From: Mansonella perstans
Taxonomy: Eukaryota; Nematoda; Chromadorea; Rhabditida; Onchocercidae
Direction of reading: 5' to 3'
Assembly (NCBI GenBank): GCA_037074765.1
Contig: JBAMDO010000562.1
Span: forward strand, 1 to 64,000
Length of the DNA: 64,000 nt
Under the pieces are notes generated by a model, which saw only the letters and a program-made list of their open reading frames with translations, had not been told where the DNA came from and made no database searches. The position numbers and the translations under genes are program-made. Numbering within the stretch: the first letter of the stretch is position 1; each line of letters starts with the position of its first letter. Below, piece after piece: positions 21,664-34,681 of this stretch.

Positions 21664-21790
21664 ATCATTTGACAAATTGGCCAACAAATAGAACGGTTTT
21701 CAAATTCTTAATGATTGAAAAGAGGAGTGGTTCATCAGCAATGAGATCGTGCGTCAAAGATTACGACTTTTTAACTTAAATGCAACGGCA
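21664..21790 (-). pseudogene. Serpin last-exon remnant
   Basis: On the minus strand a stretch reads LIADEPLLFSIIKNLKTVLF, then VGQFVK and a stop, the diagnostic serpin C-terminus (compare FIADQPFFFAII in the gene at 17861). The preceding reactive-loop part is recognisable only as scrambled sequence, and no upstream exons remain. Its 3' flank (21170-21660) matches that of the complete serpin, so it is the end of a duplicated serpin gene. Confidence 0.7.
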
Positions 21791-21830
21791 ATAGCTGATT
21801 TCACACTTCCCATCTATTTATAAGTAAATA

Positions 21831-22260
21831 ATCAAAGTTTTTAAATTTGTCAAATTATTCATCAAATTATTTATCTATGTTAAATGAAAATGATGCTGTA
21901 TGGAAATCAAAAGTCGACCGGAAAACTCTAGCTGAAAGAAGATAGCGAATACTAAATTTATCTTCCGAGACATAATCCGGTAACTGAATTAATTATACTG
22001 CACGACACGAAAAAATTATTCCATGTTGGAATAGCTCACAACGATAAGATGTAAATTCTGAATATCAAAAGAATGGACCAAAATTAAATGAATTATAAAT
22101 AAATGATTTGCAGATGATGGACCGCCTAATTCAAGTTACCTATCATGTCTGACCTTCCTGACTTCCGAGTTAAACGGTCCAGAAACTACTCACAAGTTGG
22201 TTTGAATTATTTAAGCTCTTTTTCTATTGAGGTCCGCAGCGGTATAATTAAGAAAACCAT
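21831..22260. other. Intergenic, no supported gene
   Basis: AT-rich. No coding, RNA or repeat feature could be supported. Confidence 0.4.
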
Positions 22261-22495
22261 AATGGCTGCGTCATTTCTTTTTTGTTGAAAAATAGCTAAA
22301 GTACTTCCATGATTTCAGCGATATTATAGTAGCAATAGTTAATAGGAATAACAGTAGTATTAGAAGTCCTTCTGAAACAACTTTATCTTTCAACTCTAAT
22401 GATTCTATCATCAAAGAGAAAATCTTAAACGACACGAATTTAAAGATGGATTCGTAAATGCTAACTTTCGATGCAAACCATAGCATAATTCACTT

Positions 22496-22684
22496 ATGTC
22501 GAAGTTGCTATTAGTTCAAATGTGGCGAAATTTGTTGTTATTCTTTGTTTTCATCATTTATTGTCAACAAGCAGCAAATCTACCATCACCTGGGCTAGGC
22601 AAAATTCATAGATTAGTAAAAACTATGGTAAAAACCACAAAAATTATTACAAATTTTTTACTACGACAAACTATTACAAATTAA
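22496..22684 (+). CDS. Secreted-peptide family, diverged copy F
   Basis: 62 codons beginning MSKLLLVQMWRNLLLFFVFI with IYC at the end of the signal sequence, then QQAANLPSPGLGK and a basic, Thr/Lys-rich end (IHRLVKTMVKTTK). The leader upstream (22290-22490) is clearly homologous to the other copies but older. The GGTAAG donor of other copies is GGCAAA here, so splicing at that point is not possible and the frame reads through. A TATA box is not evident. The role is unknown. It is the only plus-strand copy with an open frame. Confidence 0.45.
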   Translation: MSKLLLVQMWRNLLLFFVFIIYCQQAANLPSPGLGKIHRLVKTMVKTTKIITNFLLRQTITN

Positions 22685-23960
22685 AAAATTTTTTAAATTA
22701 TAAAGAAAATATGAAGAGAATATCTAGCTATTTTTTTAAATTATGAAGATGGTAACAGCCTAATTATTACTTTTGATAAATTTAAAATGGTCATGATAGC
22801 CAAGTAGAATGCAAGGGTTGCTCTATTACATAATGTTATACAGATAAGTTTTGGCATCTAATTCAGCTGCGTTGATTATAACTATTGTATACGGATTAGA
22901 ATTTACCTTGAGTTGCAAAAATATTTTTACGAATTTCAATAACTTTTTCGTTTGTATTCAAGTGTCATCTAATCTGTTAAATGTTTCGCATTAAATTTAA
23001 TTAAAAAATCGATCATCAACATATTTTATTTAAATTGTCTATTTGTAAGAGGTTAATTATATTGGGCATATTTGTAAATATTATGCTGCTATCAGTATCA
23101 GCAGGATGATTACGTTGATTTAACTTTGGCTATTTTAGGCAGTTGGTTCACATTATCTTCTCATCAACTCAATGTTCCACTATCATGTAGATCAGGATAA
23201 GTATCTCATATCAACGTCCTCGTGCAATTTTCAATCAAATGGATATTTTCATCAATATATATTACTTTAATTATATTAGAATATATTGGATTATGTTTAA
23301 TTATGTTTGATCTTGAATCATGTTTAATTATTCTGAATTAGTGTGATATCAAGAAATGTGTACATTATATGTATAGTTGTGTTTAGATATGAGAATAATG
23401 AGAATAAAAATGGCAAAAGTACGTCGGTTTCTGACAACGCAAATGATTTCTAACAAAGGTTTCTGACAACGCAAATGATTTCTAACAACGGTTTCTGACA
23501 GCGCAAATGATTTCTAACAACGGTTTCTGACAACGGTTTTTGACAAATCGGTTTCTGACAACGCAAATTTGAGCAATTGATAATTGATACGAATTATATT
23601 CCATAGATGTGAGTGACCCTTTAATTGCACATAGTTTCGGCATTATTTTTAAGAGCAAAAATTATAATCATTGTTCAATATATATGTATGAAAGTGCTCA
23701 TTTCATTGCCAGAAAATGCGCAGTTTCTTCATAATAGCTAAAAATTTATTTGTCAAAAAATTAAACAGACAATGAAGAAAATATATTTAATAAAGCATCA
23801 TTGAGTTTAAAACGTAAAACTTACATTCAATTTTAGAAAAAAATTGAGCAATTATTATTAAATTACACTGATTTGATGGATCATTAATTAATAATTCACA
23901 ATCTCCTATAGTTCATCGTTTTCTTATTTCATAAATGAACAATAAGAATTTATTCCTTTT
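22685..23960 (+). repeat. Decayed 3' part of a peptide cassette
   Basis: The sequence follows the intron and 3' flank of the other cassettes (blocks around 22860, 23080 and 23620-23880), more diverged. Around 23430-23570 a roughly 30-base unit based on GGTTTCTGACAACGCAAATG is repeated three to four times. No gene is supported. Confidence 0.6.
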
Positions 23961-24267
23961 GTATTTTTAGTTTATTATCTTTTATAAGATGTTCAGATAA
24001 CATTCACACCGTTAATAACATCCCTACAACAATCTTGATTGTCAACAGCGTCCAATCCTCAGAATCTTTCCATCTAATGAATAGCTATTTTCTATTGATT
24101 AAAATTAAAAGAATTAAAATTGAAATTAAAATTAAAATTAAAAGTTGATTCAAAATCCTTTATTTCTTAACAACATATCCTCGCATAGCTTTCCAGCTAA
24201 AAAATCGACCCTATGAAAATAAAATAAAATAGCAGAAATGTAATTGAAATATCCCTTCTTTGCGAAT

Positions 24268-24362
24268 ATTTGCATATCGAGCTTGGTTTGGAACACGCAT
24301 CGTCATCTAACTCTTATATGCATATCGAGCTTGGTTTGGAGCAATCATCGTCATCTAACTGT
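24268..24362. repeat. Tandem duplication of about 49 bases
   Basis: TGCATATCGAGCTTGGTTTG occurs twice, 49-50 bases apart, with the following CATCGTCATCTAACT also repeated. It lies in the region upstream of the flippase gene. A 30-base A-rich run is at 24619-24650. Confidence 0.75.
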
Positions 24363-24674
24363 CACATTCATTGATAACGGACGATTGTCGTCGACGTATT
24401 TTTCGTTTGCTGATCACAGATTTAGTAAGATTACAAGGATACAAACATAGGATTGAGAGTAGAAGTTTAATGAAGCGATAGATAATTTGAAAGGGTCGAA
24501 GTTAAAAAGTGAAAAAATTAGATCGAAATCTAATATAATAATTTTAATTTTTTGTAGCACATACTTTCTTTGCTGAATTGATGTTTGTTGGGAAGCAGTT
24601 AGTGAAGGTGCCATAAAATCAAAAAAAAGAAAAAAAAAAAAAAAAAAACAGAAGGCAGTATTGCGGTACAGTGG

Positions 24675-27600
24675 ATGCGCTATAGTCGTGGATTAGAAAC
24701 AGCGGAAACGAAAATACAGTTCGGGGAGTCTCAGCCACTGATGAGCGAATCGGTCGCCAGTACCAGCAGGGACGACATCTTTTTGTTGCCTCTAGCAAGT
24801 ACCTCACCCTCCTCCACAGTGAATCGTTTCGCGGGATTTTTCGACACCATTATGTTTAGGTTTGTTATTCTTCGTAGCAAAATATTTTCCAACAATTCAC
24901 CATAAGCTTGTAATTTTCATAAAATCTTATTGTTTTCATCTATTGTAACACTGTCATTGTAGGATTATAATTTTTCCTTTTAACCATGAAAAGCTTGAAC
25001 TGTAAGCACTGTTACCTATAGTTTTATATTTGAATTTAAAAATAAAAAGAAAAGCAGCTATTTAGATGAAATTTCCGTCCTACAAAACAAACAATGTTTG
25101 ATGAGATACATCATTTTGAGTATTCATATTGCTTCAGGTGCTGCTGGAATTTTTTCCGCAGACGACGCATATTACATTCTCGAACAATAAGAGTTGGTCA
25201 TGGACCGGTACTGGGTTCTGCACATTCGTTTCCTCCCAATACAGTTTGTAACCAGAAATACAACATGTTCACAATTATCCCTTTGGTTAGACTAATATTA
25301 CAACATTTGCAGAATGCAGTGTCCCAACTTTCCGCTATTTTTATAAACAGCTTTACAGGTCCTTTTCCAACAGTTCAAGTTCTTCCTAAATCTTTACTTT
25401 CTGCTGATGGCTTGCAGTCAGTTTATTCCAGCAATTCAAATTGGAGCACCGATCACTTACTGGGGACCATTGGTAAGCATTCTATACTCTCTGAATAATC
25501 CCATGGAGTAACTGTCCAGGTTATAGGGTTTTGTACTAACAGTAACATTGATTCGCGAAGCTATGGATGATTTCGTTCGTTTCTTGAGAGATCGAGAACT
25601 GAATAGTGAGAAATATGAAAAGTTGACACCACAAGGCATCGACTACATATCGAGCTCGTAAGTTATTTTTTTTCCACTGTGCGATTTAATCAACTTTCTG
25701 CGCATCCGCTAAGATGCCAGAAAGAATTCAAAGTTTCGTTCATCTATTGCAAGCCATCAGCAGAAAATAAAGATTTAGAAAGAGCCTGAACTATTGAAAA
25801 AGAACCTGTAAAGGTGTTTATAAAAGTAGAGGAAAGTTGAAACATTGCATTCTGCAAATGCTATAATATTATTCTAACGAAAAGGATAAGGGATCGACCT
25901 TATTGCTGCATGTTGCAGGAATATCAAAGTTGGTGATTTGATTATTATACAGAAGGATAAGCGTGTACCCGCAGATGTAGTTTTCTTGCGAACTACTGAG
26001 AAATCGGGGGCCTCCTTTATCCGAACTGACCAGTTAGATGGTGAAACTGACTGGAAGTTACGGATTGCTGTTCCTGTTACCCAGAATCTTTTTTCAGATC
26101 AGGTACGTTTTTTCATGCTACATGCCTTTGCTTTGTTTAGTGCAAAAAATTTTATCTCATTTCAGGACATATTCGATCTTAATCTGGAAATTTATGCCGA
26201 AAAACCACAAAAGGATATTCATGACTTCGTAGGCACATTTAAAGTATGATTTTGTACACTTTTTTTTTTCGCTCGCATATTCTTCTAGAATAGAGCTTGT
26301 TGAATGGCTCTTTTTTACTTACAAAATAATGCATTCTAAAATTTTCAGGTGAGTTCGGAAGACTCAATGCAGGATGGATCATTAAACGTCGAAAATGTTC
26401 TTTGGGCTAATACGGTTCTTGCTAGTGGTCGTGTAGTGGGTATTGTTGTTTACACTGGTCGCGAAACCAGATCTGTAATGAATACTACTTTGCCGGAAAG
26501 CAAAGTTGGGTTACTCGATATGGAGGTCCTTTCTCTATATTTTTATCGATTTAATCGTTAAACAATGTTTCAGTAGTCAACTAAATTGACGATCTCTATT
26601 TTGGAAATCTTATAACTAGTTTAGAAGTATATCACAATCTTTTTTTTTAATTTTAGGTTAATAACTTAACCAAAATATTATTTCTATTTGTGGTCGTACT
26701 AGCTTCTGTTATGGTCGCCATGAAGGGATTGGATAAGAATTGGTAACATATTCTGCAGTCATTTCTCTTGATGAAAATTTATGTGTGTTATTGTTATGGA
26801 AATAATGAGAAGGCTTGTTTCAGGTATCGGTATTTGATGAGATTTATTCTATTATTCTCGTATATAATCCCAATATCACTGCGTGTCAATTTGGACATGG
26901 CTAAGCTCTTTTATTCATGGCAAATCGGAAGGGACCGTCATATCAAGGGTCATCACTTTTTTCTTTTCTGCTTTAATGAGAGAATATCGAATAGATTCTT
27001 ATTCTTGTTGTTTCAATTTATAGATACCGTTGTACGCAGTAGTACTATTCCTGAAGAATTGGGCCGGATTTCATTCTTACTCTCTGATAAAACGGGAACA
27101 TTAACGATGAATGAAATGCGCTTCAAGAAGATCCATCTGGGAACGGTTGCCTTCAGCAGCGATGCTTTCGAGGTATTGTTAGTGCTTTGCAAATGATATA
27201 ATTGGAGAATTATAAGCAAATTCCGGTTATAAATAAAAACATTTATTCACGGAACTTCTTCAGGATGTTTCTCGTCATGTGTTATCAGCTTATTCGGGAA
27301 AGCTCGGTCGGCACTCATTTTCCAGTAAGCTGCAGACGGCAGTAGAAGCGATTGCGCTTTGTCACAACGTAACGCCAACGGAAGAAAATGAACAGATTAG
27401 TTACCAGGCCGCCAGTCCTGATGAGGTTCTTTTTTCTTTATTCGGTGCAATCTTAGGAAATAAAACAATATTAGTATTAAGGGAGAATGTTGTAGATTGC
27501 ATTGGTTCGATGGACGGAGCAGGTGGGTGTTCGACTAGCTCAGCGTGATCTCACTTCAATGCAACTGCAGCTTTCAAGTGGTCAAACAAAAAGTTTTCAA

Positions 27601-30600
27601 ATTCTCCATTTATTTCCATTTACATCTGAAACAAAACGGATGGGAATCATTGTCAAGGTCGGTTATTGATCTGATAATGGTTGCAAGCTTGAACATTATT
27701 TGAAACATTACAGAACTATAAGCATCGCAGAAGGACCATTTGAAGTATTGCAGAAGTCATTTCAAACATCGCAGAAGTACCAAAGTACATTTTTTCGTTT
27801 TATTATAACTTTTGTATAACCATTACATAAAAGTTTAGGATGAGACGAGTGATGAGATTAGTTTGCTGATGAAGGGTGCAGATACGGTAATGGCTGGAAT
27901 GGTACAATATAACGATTGGTTGGAAGAGGAATGCAGCAACATGGCTAGAGAAGGTTCATTTATATCAGTAATTTTCTATGTAATGATGTTTTATTTACGC
28001 ATGCTTTACAGGATTGCGAACTTTGGTAGTTGCGAAGAAAGTTTTGTCAGTGGAGCAGCTTACTGATTTCGAGAAGCACTATCATCAAGCGAAGATGACA
28101 GTGGTCGATCGAAGTGAACATATGGCTGCAGTATTGAGGCGGTTGGAGACTGATCTGCAGCTAATTTGTTTGACTGGCGTGGAAGATAGATTACAGGTTT
28201 TGTTGTATTAGTTTTTTATTAATAGCTAGCAATAAGAAAAGAAAAATGACCATCTAAGTAGATATTAACATTAAGTTTGTCAACGTTTGGTTAAATGAAA
28301 AAACACTATACGTTAATATCGTATGATTCCCATTCATTTATGTGAATACTGACCAATTTAATTCCCATTTAGGTAGTCGTTTTTACTCCTAGATAAATTA
28401 TGTGTAATTTATATATGCTTTTTCAGTAGCAACCTTAGTGATTTAGGGAGATCCCAAAATTAAACTTTTTTAACATAAAATGCAAGTCAAAGTTAGTAAC
28501 ACATGAATCTCGTCAAAACAAATGAAAGTGATTAATAATTCAACGTAGTTGAAGTTTTCTGTCATCCACTATACTTTTGCCAATTTAAGTTAACATCTGA
28601 AATTCTGGACATATGTTGAGTTGGATATATTGCTTCATTGTTTTTAAAGAATACTTGGCTAATTTGCAGGACCAAGTGACGACTTCGTTGGAGCTGCTTC
28701 GAAACGCAGGGATCAAAATATGGATGTTAACTGGGGATAAACTGGAGACTGCCATTTGTATCGCAAAATCATCTGGATTGTTTTCCAAGACAGACGATGT
28801 CCATGTATTTGGACAAGTACAATCTAGAATAGATGCACATAACGAACTAAACGCCTTGAGAAGGTCTTAGATAGCCATTTCAATAGAATGATAAAAAAGG
28901 GGCACTACTGTTATATCTTCTCCATGGTTTTATCAGTTATTTGCAGGAAAAACGATGTAGCGTTAGTTCTTTCTGGATCTGCCCTCAATGTATGCTTGCA
29001 GTATTATGAAGCTGAAGTAGCGGAACTCGTATGTTGTTCCTTTTTACTTTATCCTTTTTCATTTTTTTTAAAGTAATTTTCAAGGAAAAGAGCTTCCATG
29101 TTGTGTAATCATCTTATTGAAAAAATATTATGGAACAAAAAAGAGATGCAGTGGAGCAAAAAGAGATACAGAAACTATTTTCTATCTGAGCTATTCTTGC
29201 AAAATATTTTTAGTGAATAATATTGATGGAGTTTTTGTTTTATTATGAATTCCTTGATATATATATACTTGTCGAATAACTTTAGGTTTGTGGCTGTACT
29301 ACAGTAGTGTGCTGTAGATGTTCACCAGAGCAGAAGGCTCAGCTCGTGAATTTGCTTCGAAAATATCGTTCTCCTTTACGAGTAGCTGCTATTGGTGATG
29401 GTGGTAATGACGTATCTATGATACAAGCAGCACATGCTGGGATCGGAATTGATGCTCATGAAGGTCTCTTAATATTGAATACTATTTTTGCATAAAAACT
29501 AGAAGGACTGGCAAGGCTATTAAGCTTCTGTAACATATATGGTGTACATCTTACACTTATTTAACATGGCTATTTGATATCTCTTGCGGCACAAAGAATA
29601 ACTGGTAGTAACTAAAATCTATTGCTGAATAAAATCATTTTAATTTAAAGTAAGTTCTATGAGATATGTTGCAGTAAGCTTCCAATAAAAAATAATTAAA
29701 AATTGAAATAAAGAGATGAATCAAGATGAGAAAAGTGTGAAAACTCATGATTCACTGGCTACTGTGATATAAAAACTTAGCCAAAGAATAGGCAAACTTT
29801 CCTAGGGCGCCAATCTCTAATTGAAATAATTTTTGCTGTAATAAAGATGAAACAAGTCTCCTTCCAGAGGACCTGCAACAGAAGACTGTGTTAGCAGTTG
29901 TCTTATGTCAACAATAGTTGCGGCTTTCCTTTTCCGCTATTATACATAAATGATTATTTTTAGGAAAACAGGCATCCTTGGCAGCCGATTTTTCTATTAC
30001 TCAGTTTGCTCATATCTGCCGCTTATTGCTTGTTCACGGACGTTATTGTTATAAGCGTTCTTGTGCACTCTCTCAATTCGTCATGCATAGAGGTGAGTCC
30101 AGGAATTTTTTATAATCTCTTTTGCCACTAAATTCCTGAGGGAGTGTTTTCAGGTCTCATCATATCGATTATGCAGGCCATTTTCTCTTGTGTATTTTAT
30201 TTTGCCTCTGTTTCACTGTATCAGGGCGTATTAATGGTTGCGTGAGTTCATTTTTTTAGTTTTTATTTAAAGCGTCAATTCGTTTATTGACATTTTAAAC
30301 GCTGACTTTTTAGTAAGGTTTTTATAATAAAATATGTTACAACTGTGCTGATTTTCTTTTGCATTTTTAGTGTAATATTTCTCGGTCCCATCAATTATTC
30401 AAGTTATTCCATCATAGAATTTATCATCACAAAATTCCATCTTGTCTTTTCGCCAGTTTTGCTATTTGATAGTAACGCCATTTGCAGGTATTCGACCGTA
30501 TATACAATGCTGCCGGTATTTTCTCTTGTGGTTGATCGAGATGTTACTGCTTTGAATGCTTTAACTTATCCCGAGCTCTATAAAGAGCTCGGTAAAGGAC

Positions 30601-31283
30601 GTTCTCTTTCTTACAAAACCTTTTGTATATGGATTCTTATAAGTATATATCAAGGTTAGGTTTTTTAAAGAAGGAGTAATATTCCGTCTCTAAAGAGCTT
30701 GCATTACTCATTGGTCTATGAATAGTGATTGTTCAGGATCAGCAATCATGTATGGTGCCTTGCTCGTATTCGATTCCGACTTCATTCATATTGTATCTAT
30801 CAGTTTTACTGCTCTAATTGTCACCGAACTGATTATGGTAGCACTTACCATACACACCTGGCACTGGGCCATGCTCCTTGCTCAGGTCTAAATTTGTTTG
30901 CTTATCTTCAACACGATAGCACACAATCATATATTTCATTTTTTCACCCAAATACTTCTGCAGTAAAGATGCAATTAAAATTTAATTTTCAATATTTCAA
31001 TTATGCTAGATTTTCAGCAAATGAAAACAAATTTGGAACTTTTTGATATTCGCCTTAGCAATAAATAATCATTCTTTCTATTTATTATTTTCAGGCTCTT
31101 TCGCTAAGCTTGTATGCGGGATCCCTACTCTTACTGGATAATTTTTTCGATCGGCAGTTTGTTACAACGTGGATTTTTTTGTCAAAGACAACAGCTATAA
31201 CAGCAATTTCATGCTTTCCGCTTTATATCATTAAGGCACTTAGAAGACGATTTTCCCCTCCATCTTATGCTAAAGTGAATTAA
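24675..31283 (+). CDS. tat-5: P4-type ATPase, TAT-5/ATP9 class phospholipid flippase
   Basis: Integral membrane ATPase that moves aminophospholipids (PE for TAT-5) to the cytosolic leaflet; the Neo1/ATP9/TAT-5 class works without a CDC50 subunit. 22 exons join in phase to 1058 aa (family about 1050): 24675-24859, 25138-25285, 25359-25472, 25527-25657, 25919-26102, 26166-26243, 26349-26525, 26657-26742, 26824-26948, 27024-27172, 27264-27425, 27496-27657, 27839-27953, 28012-28196, 28670-28863, 28947-29028, 29286-29463, 29964-30092, 30154-30241, 30488-30654, 30737-30885, 31095-31283. Seen: [13 protein letters not shown] (actuator), SDKTGTLT (phosphorylated Asp), [32 protein letters not shown], and membrane helices at the end. 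The gene appears complete and intact. Confidence 0.95.
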
Positions 31284-32152
31284 TTCAAAGTCTTTATGGG
31301 TTTTAAGTGTTTTTAGATCTTTAATCTGGAAGTTTTTGATGTGCCACTTTAATATTGGCATGTGAATTTTGAACTCGATCTTTCATGACAACTGAAAACT
31401 TTTTCTTAAAGATCTAAAAAAAAAAGCACTTAATCGGTAGTTTTGGCATTAGACAGTCATTCCGTTTTCTCATTGGTGGAATGCGTACACAGTATCTGAA
31501 ATTATGTACGACGAATGTTTATTGTGAGTACTGTGGTATTTATTTCTTTTGTTGTCTTGAAACTTCTTGTCAGTTTTGCTTTGTTAAGCCTGGATAGATT
31601 GCTTAGCGGTTAGGATAATTGGATTGTGGGTTGGGAATCCATTTATACCTATTTTTGATCCAAACAACCGTTATCAAATTATCCAGTGACTTATGCAATG
31701 CTATGATTGTTCAGTGTAGAGAACATTGTTTCAAAAAATTATATCTACGAAGGTTGTCTGAACAGAAAACTCTTCTTTTGTGAATACAATCAGCAATTAA
31801 GTATATTATTATTGATGTAAATTAAATATATATCTTGTTGTGCTTTCCATGTCAAAACGTTGGATAACTTCGATATTTTCATTTTATTCTCAGTCATCGT
31901 AAGCGTATATAAATCTATATATATAATATATATATATAAATCGCAATCACATTTCCAGGCAATAAGTGCATATGGAAGTACCATAGAAGTCACACACAAT
32001 TGGCAAATGGGACATTGAAAGATTTATCATAGTTTGCTCGAACTTATTGTTTGCTTAAGTTAGACGCGTGTAGAGAACTCTGAAAATATGAAAGGATTCG
32101 GTGTAGATCTTACGATGTACTATGACGCCAAGTCATCAATTTTAGGACGTGA
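31284..32152. other. Intergenic, no supported gene
   Basis: Contains a TA dinucleotide run (31915-31940). A tRNA-like stretch near 31600-31650 was considered and rejected. It presumably holds the 3' end of the flippase transcript and the promoter of the next gene. Confidence 0.4.
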
Positions 32153-34053
32153 ATGGCGGTATTAGCGGGTATTGGATATTTATTGATCGCATTTTCACCT
32201 TCAATTGTTATTTTCCGACGGATAGTTGCAAGTGATCCCTTGCGAATAATATTATTTGTGTTGGGGTATGTTTGAAATCTATCATAATCTTTAATTATAT
32301 ACTGATGTTTATTCGGTTTGGGATTGCCATTACTATAATGATATGGTTGTTAAACATTGTGCAGAGAAAGTCAGTTTACTTGAAGTTGGTTAATTGTTAT
32401 AATGAATGTATGGAAAAAAGTTAGTTTATTGATAAAATGAATAATGTTGTGTGAATAAAGATAGTTTATTGATATAGTGAATAATACTGGTTGAAAAAAT
32501 AATCAAAGCAGACTATTAGAAGTAACGTTGAAATAATGTTATTCATCGCACTTTTCAACATTTCGTACATTCATTTTCGATTTCAGTGCATTTTTTTGGC
32601 TCCTATCATTGTTATTGTCAGCATGCATATGGTTTGCAGTGGTACCCTTCAGGGAACATCTAATTTTTGCAGTATCCATCTCTGTTGCATTACAGGAAGG
32701 AGCCAGATTTCTTCACTTCATCCTCTTTAAAAAAGCACAAAAGTGACAATTTTGATAATTTCATACAAAATGACATTCAGCACTTTCTAATTCGAATGCT
32801 ATCAAGTTATTTTATAACTGATTTGATTGCTAAATCCATTTTACATAAATTATTAACAATTTAGTATTTCTCTGATATTTGGAATCGTTGGTTTTTACTT
32901 ACATTAAATAGTTTTGTTCCATTTGTATCTTACATTTAGCAAGTAAGCTTAATCACATTCACCTTTAGCTGTAGACCATTTTTCAAATAATATATTTTTT
33001 CAGAGGTCTAAATCGCATGTCATTAGCCGGCCAAAAAATAGCTGGTGTGCATACTCTGAAGTATGCTCGTCATATTTTGGCCTCTGTATGTGGCTTAGGA
33101 ATGGGTGTTATGGCAGCTTCATTTCTTATTATCAATGTAATCGCTGACTTTTGGGGCCATGGCACTGTAGGTTTACCGGCCAGCATACCTCATGTATCGG
33201 ATCGCTTCACAGTGAAGCTTCTTCGCAATGACCAATATTTCCCTGTAAGTTCCCCAAAAAAGTTGAAAAAAAAAACATCCACAAAAGTACTGAATTATTA
33301 TTCAAGTATTCAAGTAATGAGAACAAAAGTATCGAATGTTTTCGAAATACTGTGGCTTAAAAGTATGCGAAGTAGAAAGAGACGATATTTATGACAGATA
33401 TTTATCTGAATATGTGAGAAAAGTATTATAAACTGTAAAATTCTGATAGCAATTCATTTTTAATTTTAATTAATGCAATTTAATTGATACTGGATTTGCA
33501 GATAACATATTCTATATCAGCATGCATGGTCACACTGTGTCACGTCTTCTGGACGGTGGTGCTTTGGGATGGATGTCATAAGAGGGGTACTTCGAGTACT
33601 TGGTGGTTAGGTATTTGCTTTGCTGTGATCTCGCATTACGCTATGTCTGCTTTGGTAAATTAGTTTTTTCTTCCTTCTATCAGTGTTACATATTTGTTTT
33701 TTTTTTTTTTTTATTTACTAATAGACCAGTGAAAAGTATTCTTGAGTGTTTTGTTAAGATATTTCTTCCACGATATGATCACTTCTTGATAATAATAGTT
33801 ATAGAGTTTCGGAAATCGAACAAAGTATCAAGTGATTGTAATGTGCATGCAGGGAGCTATCGTTGTTATAAATGCGGCAATGACGTGCTTGGTTATGGGT
33901 GTCACTTGGTCAATATTGAGATGCAAAACGAAATTAGCATTTTGCAGGATGCTATGCATCAAAAGTTGCAACTCGAGATCCATTACTGCTTCTATGCCCA
34001 GATCAGGAAACCTTGCCAATAATAGGTCTGATGAACTTCATATTTGCACCTAA
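32153..34053 (+). CDS. aph-1: Gamma-secretase subunit APH-1
   Basis: Seven-helix scaffold subunit of the gamma-secretase complex (with presenilin, nicastrin and PEN-2), needed for Notch cleavage. Five exons, 32153-32265, 32587-32742, 33004-33244, 33502-33654 and 33805-34053, join in phase to 303 aa (C. elegans APH-1 is similar in size). Family marks: SDPLRIILFVLGAFFWLLSL, VALQEGARFLHFILFKKAQK, the GxxxG helix (GLGMGVMAA), the helix with INVIADFWGHGTVGLPA, and LCHVFWTVVLWDGCHKRG with the conserved His. The C-terminal tail after the last helix is basic. Exon 2 uses a GTGACA donor. AATAAA at 34329-34334 is a possible polyadenylation signal. Confidence 0.93.
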
Positions 34054-34328
34054 TATGTAATCTGTATTTTCTTCACCTCTGAATTTCGTTTTACTAATAT
34101 TTCAAAATTATAATACTCCTTTATTCTGCCAGTGAGTTGCATATCTTCTTTTGAAGTAAAAAACTTAGCTTTAAAGAATCATCATCCTCCTCATTCATTT
34201 TATATTGTCTTAGCGATATAAAAGTAAACACCCGTTCTTTGCCACTATCGTCATTCCTACATCTTTGTGCCATTGTTGCGCTTGTAAATCCATTTTTGAT
34301 CTCTTCTGATATTTTATTTTACTCTCCA

Positions 34329-34334
34329 AATAAA
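34329..34334 (+). terminator. Possible polyadenylation signal of aph-1
   Basis: AATAAA 276 bases after the APH-1 stop codon. Position only; not verified. Confidence 0.3.
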
Positions 34335-34570
34335 ATTATACTTCCTCGTATAATAAATTGTTCAATGGAAGTTAATTTCAGTTTAAGTTAGTGAAATTAG
34401 TGAAGCATTTTCTGAGAGCACAATATTGAACTGTTGATTGTTTTCGTTTTATTATTGTCTTTCCTCTAATCTGTGAATGTCAATCCGGTTGGAATTTAAG
34501 AATTTCTTACTAACATATTCATTAGGGTAGAAAATGTAATAGCTATTAGTAATGCATACTAATGGATAAC

Positions 34571-34681
34571 GTGGATAACGTGGACAAGGTAAGAGTACTC
34601 AATACCGGTGGATAACGTGGACGAAGTAAGAGTACCCAATACTGGTGGATAACGTGGACAAAGTAAGGGTACTCAATATTT
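34571..34681. repeat. 37-bp minisatellite, three units
   Basis: Units start at 34571, 34608 and 34645 and share GTGGATAACGTGGAC followed by AAGTAAG and GTAC.CAATA. Intergenic between APH-1 and NMD3. Confidence 0.8.

Noticed and set aside
22110..22190. Possible 5S rRNA-like words (CCGAGTTAAACGGTCC)
   Set aside because: Only one short word resembles 5S; the rest does not match and no fold was evident.
1640..24600. CRISPR array or prokaryotic island
   Set aside because: The repeats are long cassettes with TATA promoters, introns and LTRs. There are no short spaced direct repeats of CRISPR type and no bacterial gene structure.
31590..31670. tRNA-like stretch with TTAGCGGTTAGGA and GGGTTGGGAATCC
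   Set aside because: The two box-like motifs are too close for an anticodon arm and I cannot pair an acceptor stem. At best it is a decayed tRNA-derived element.
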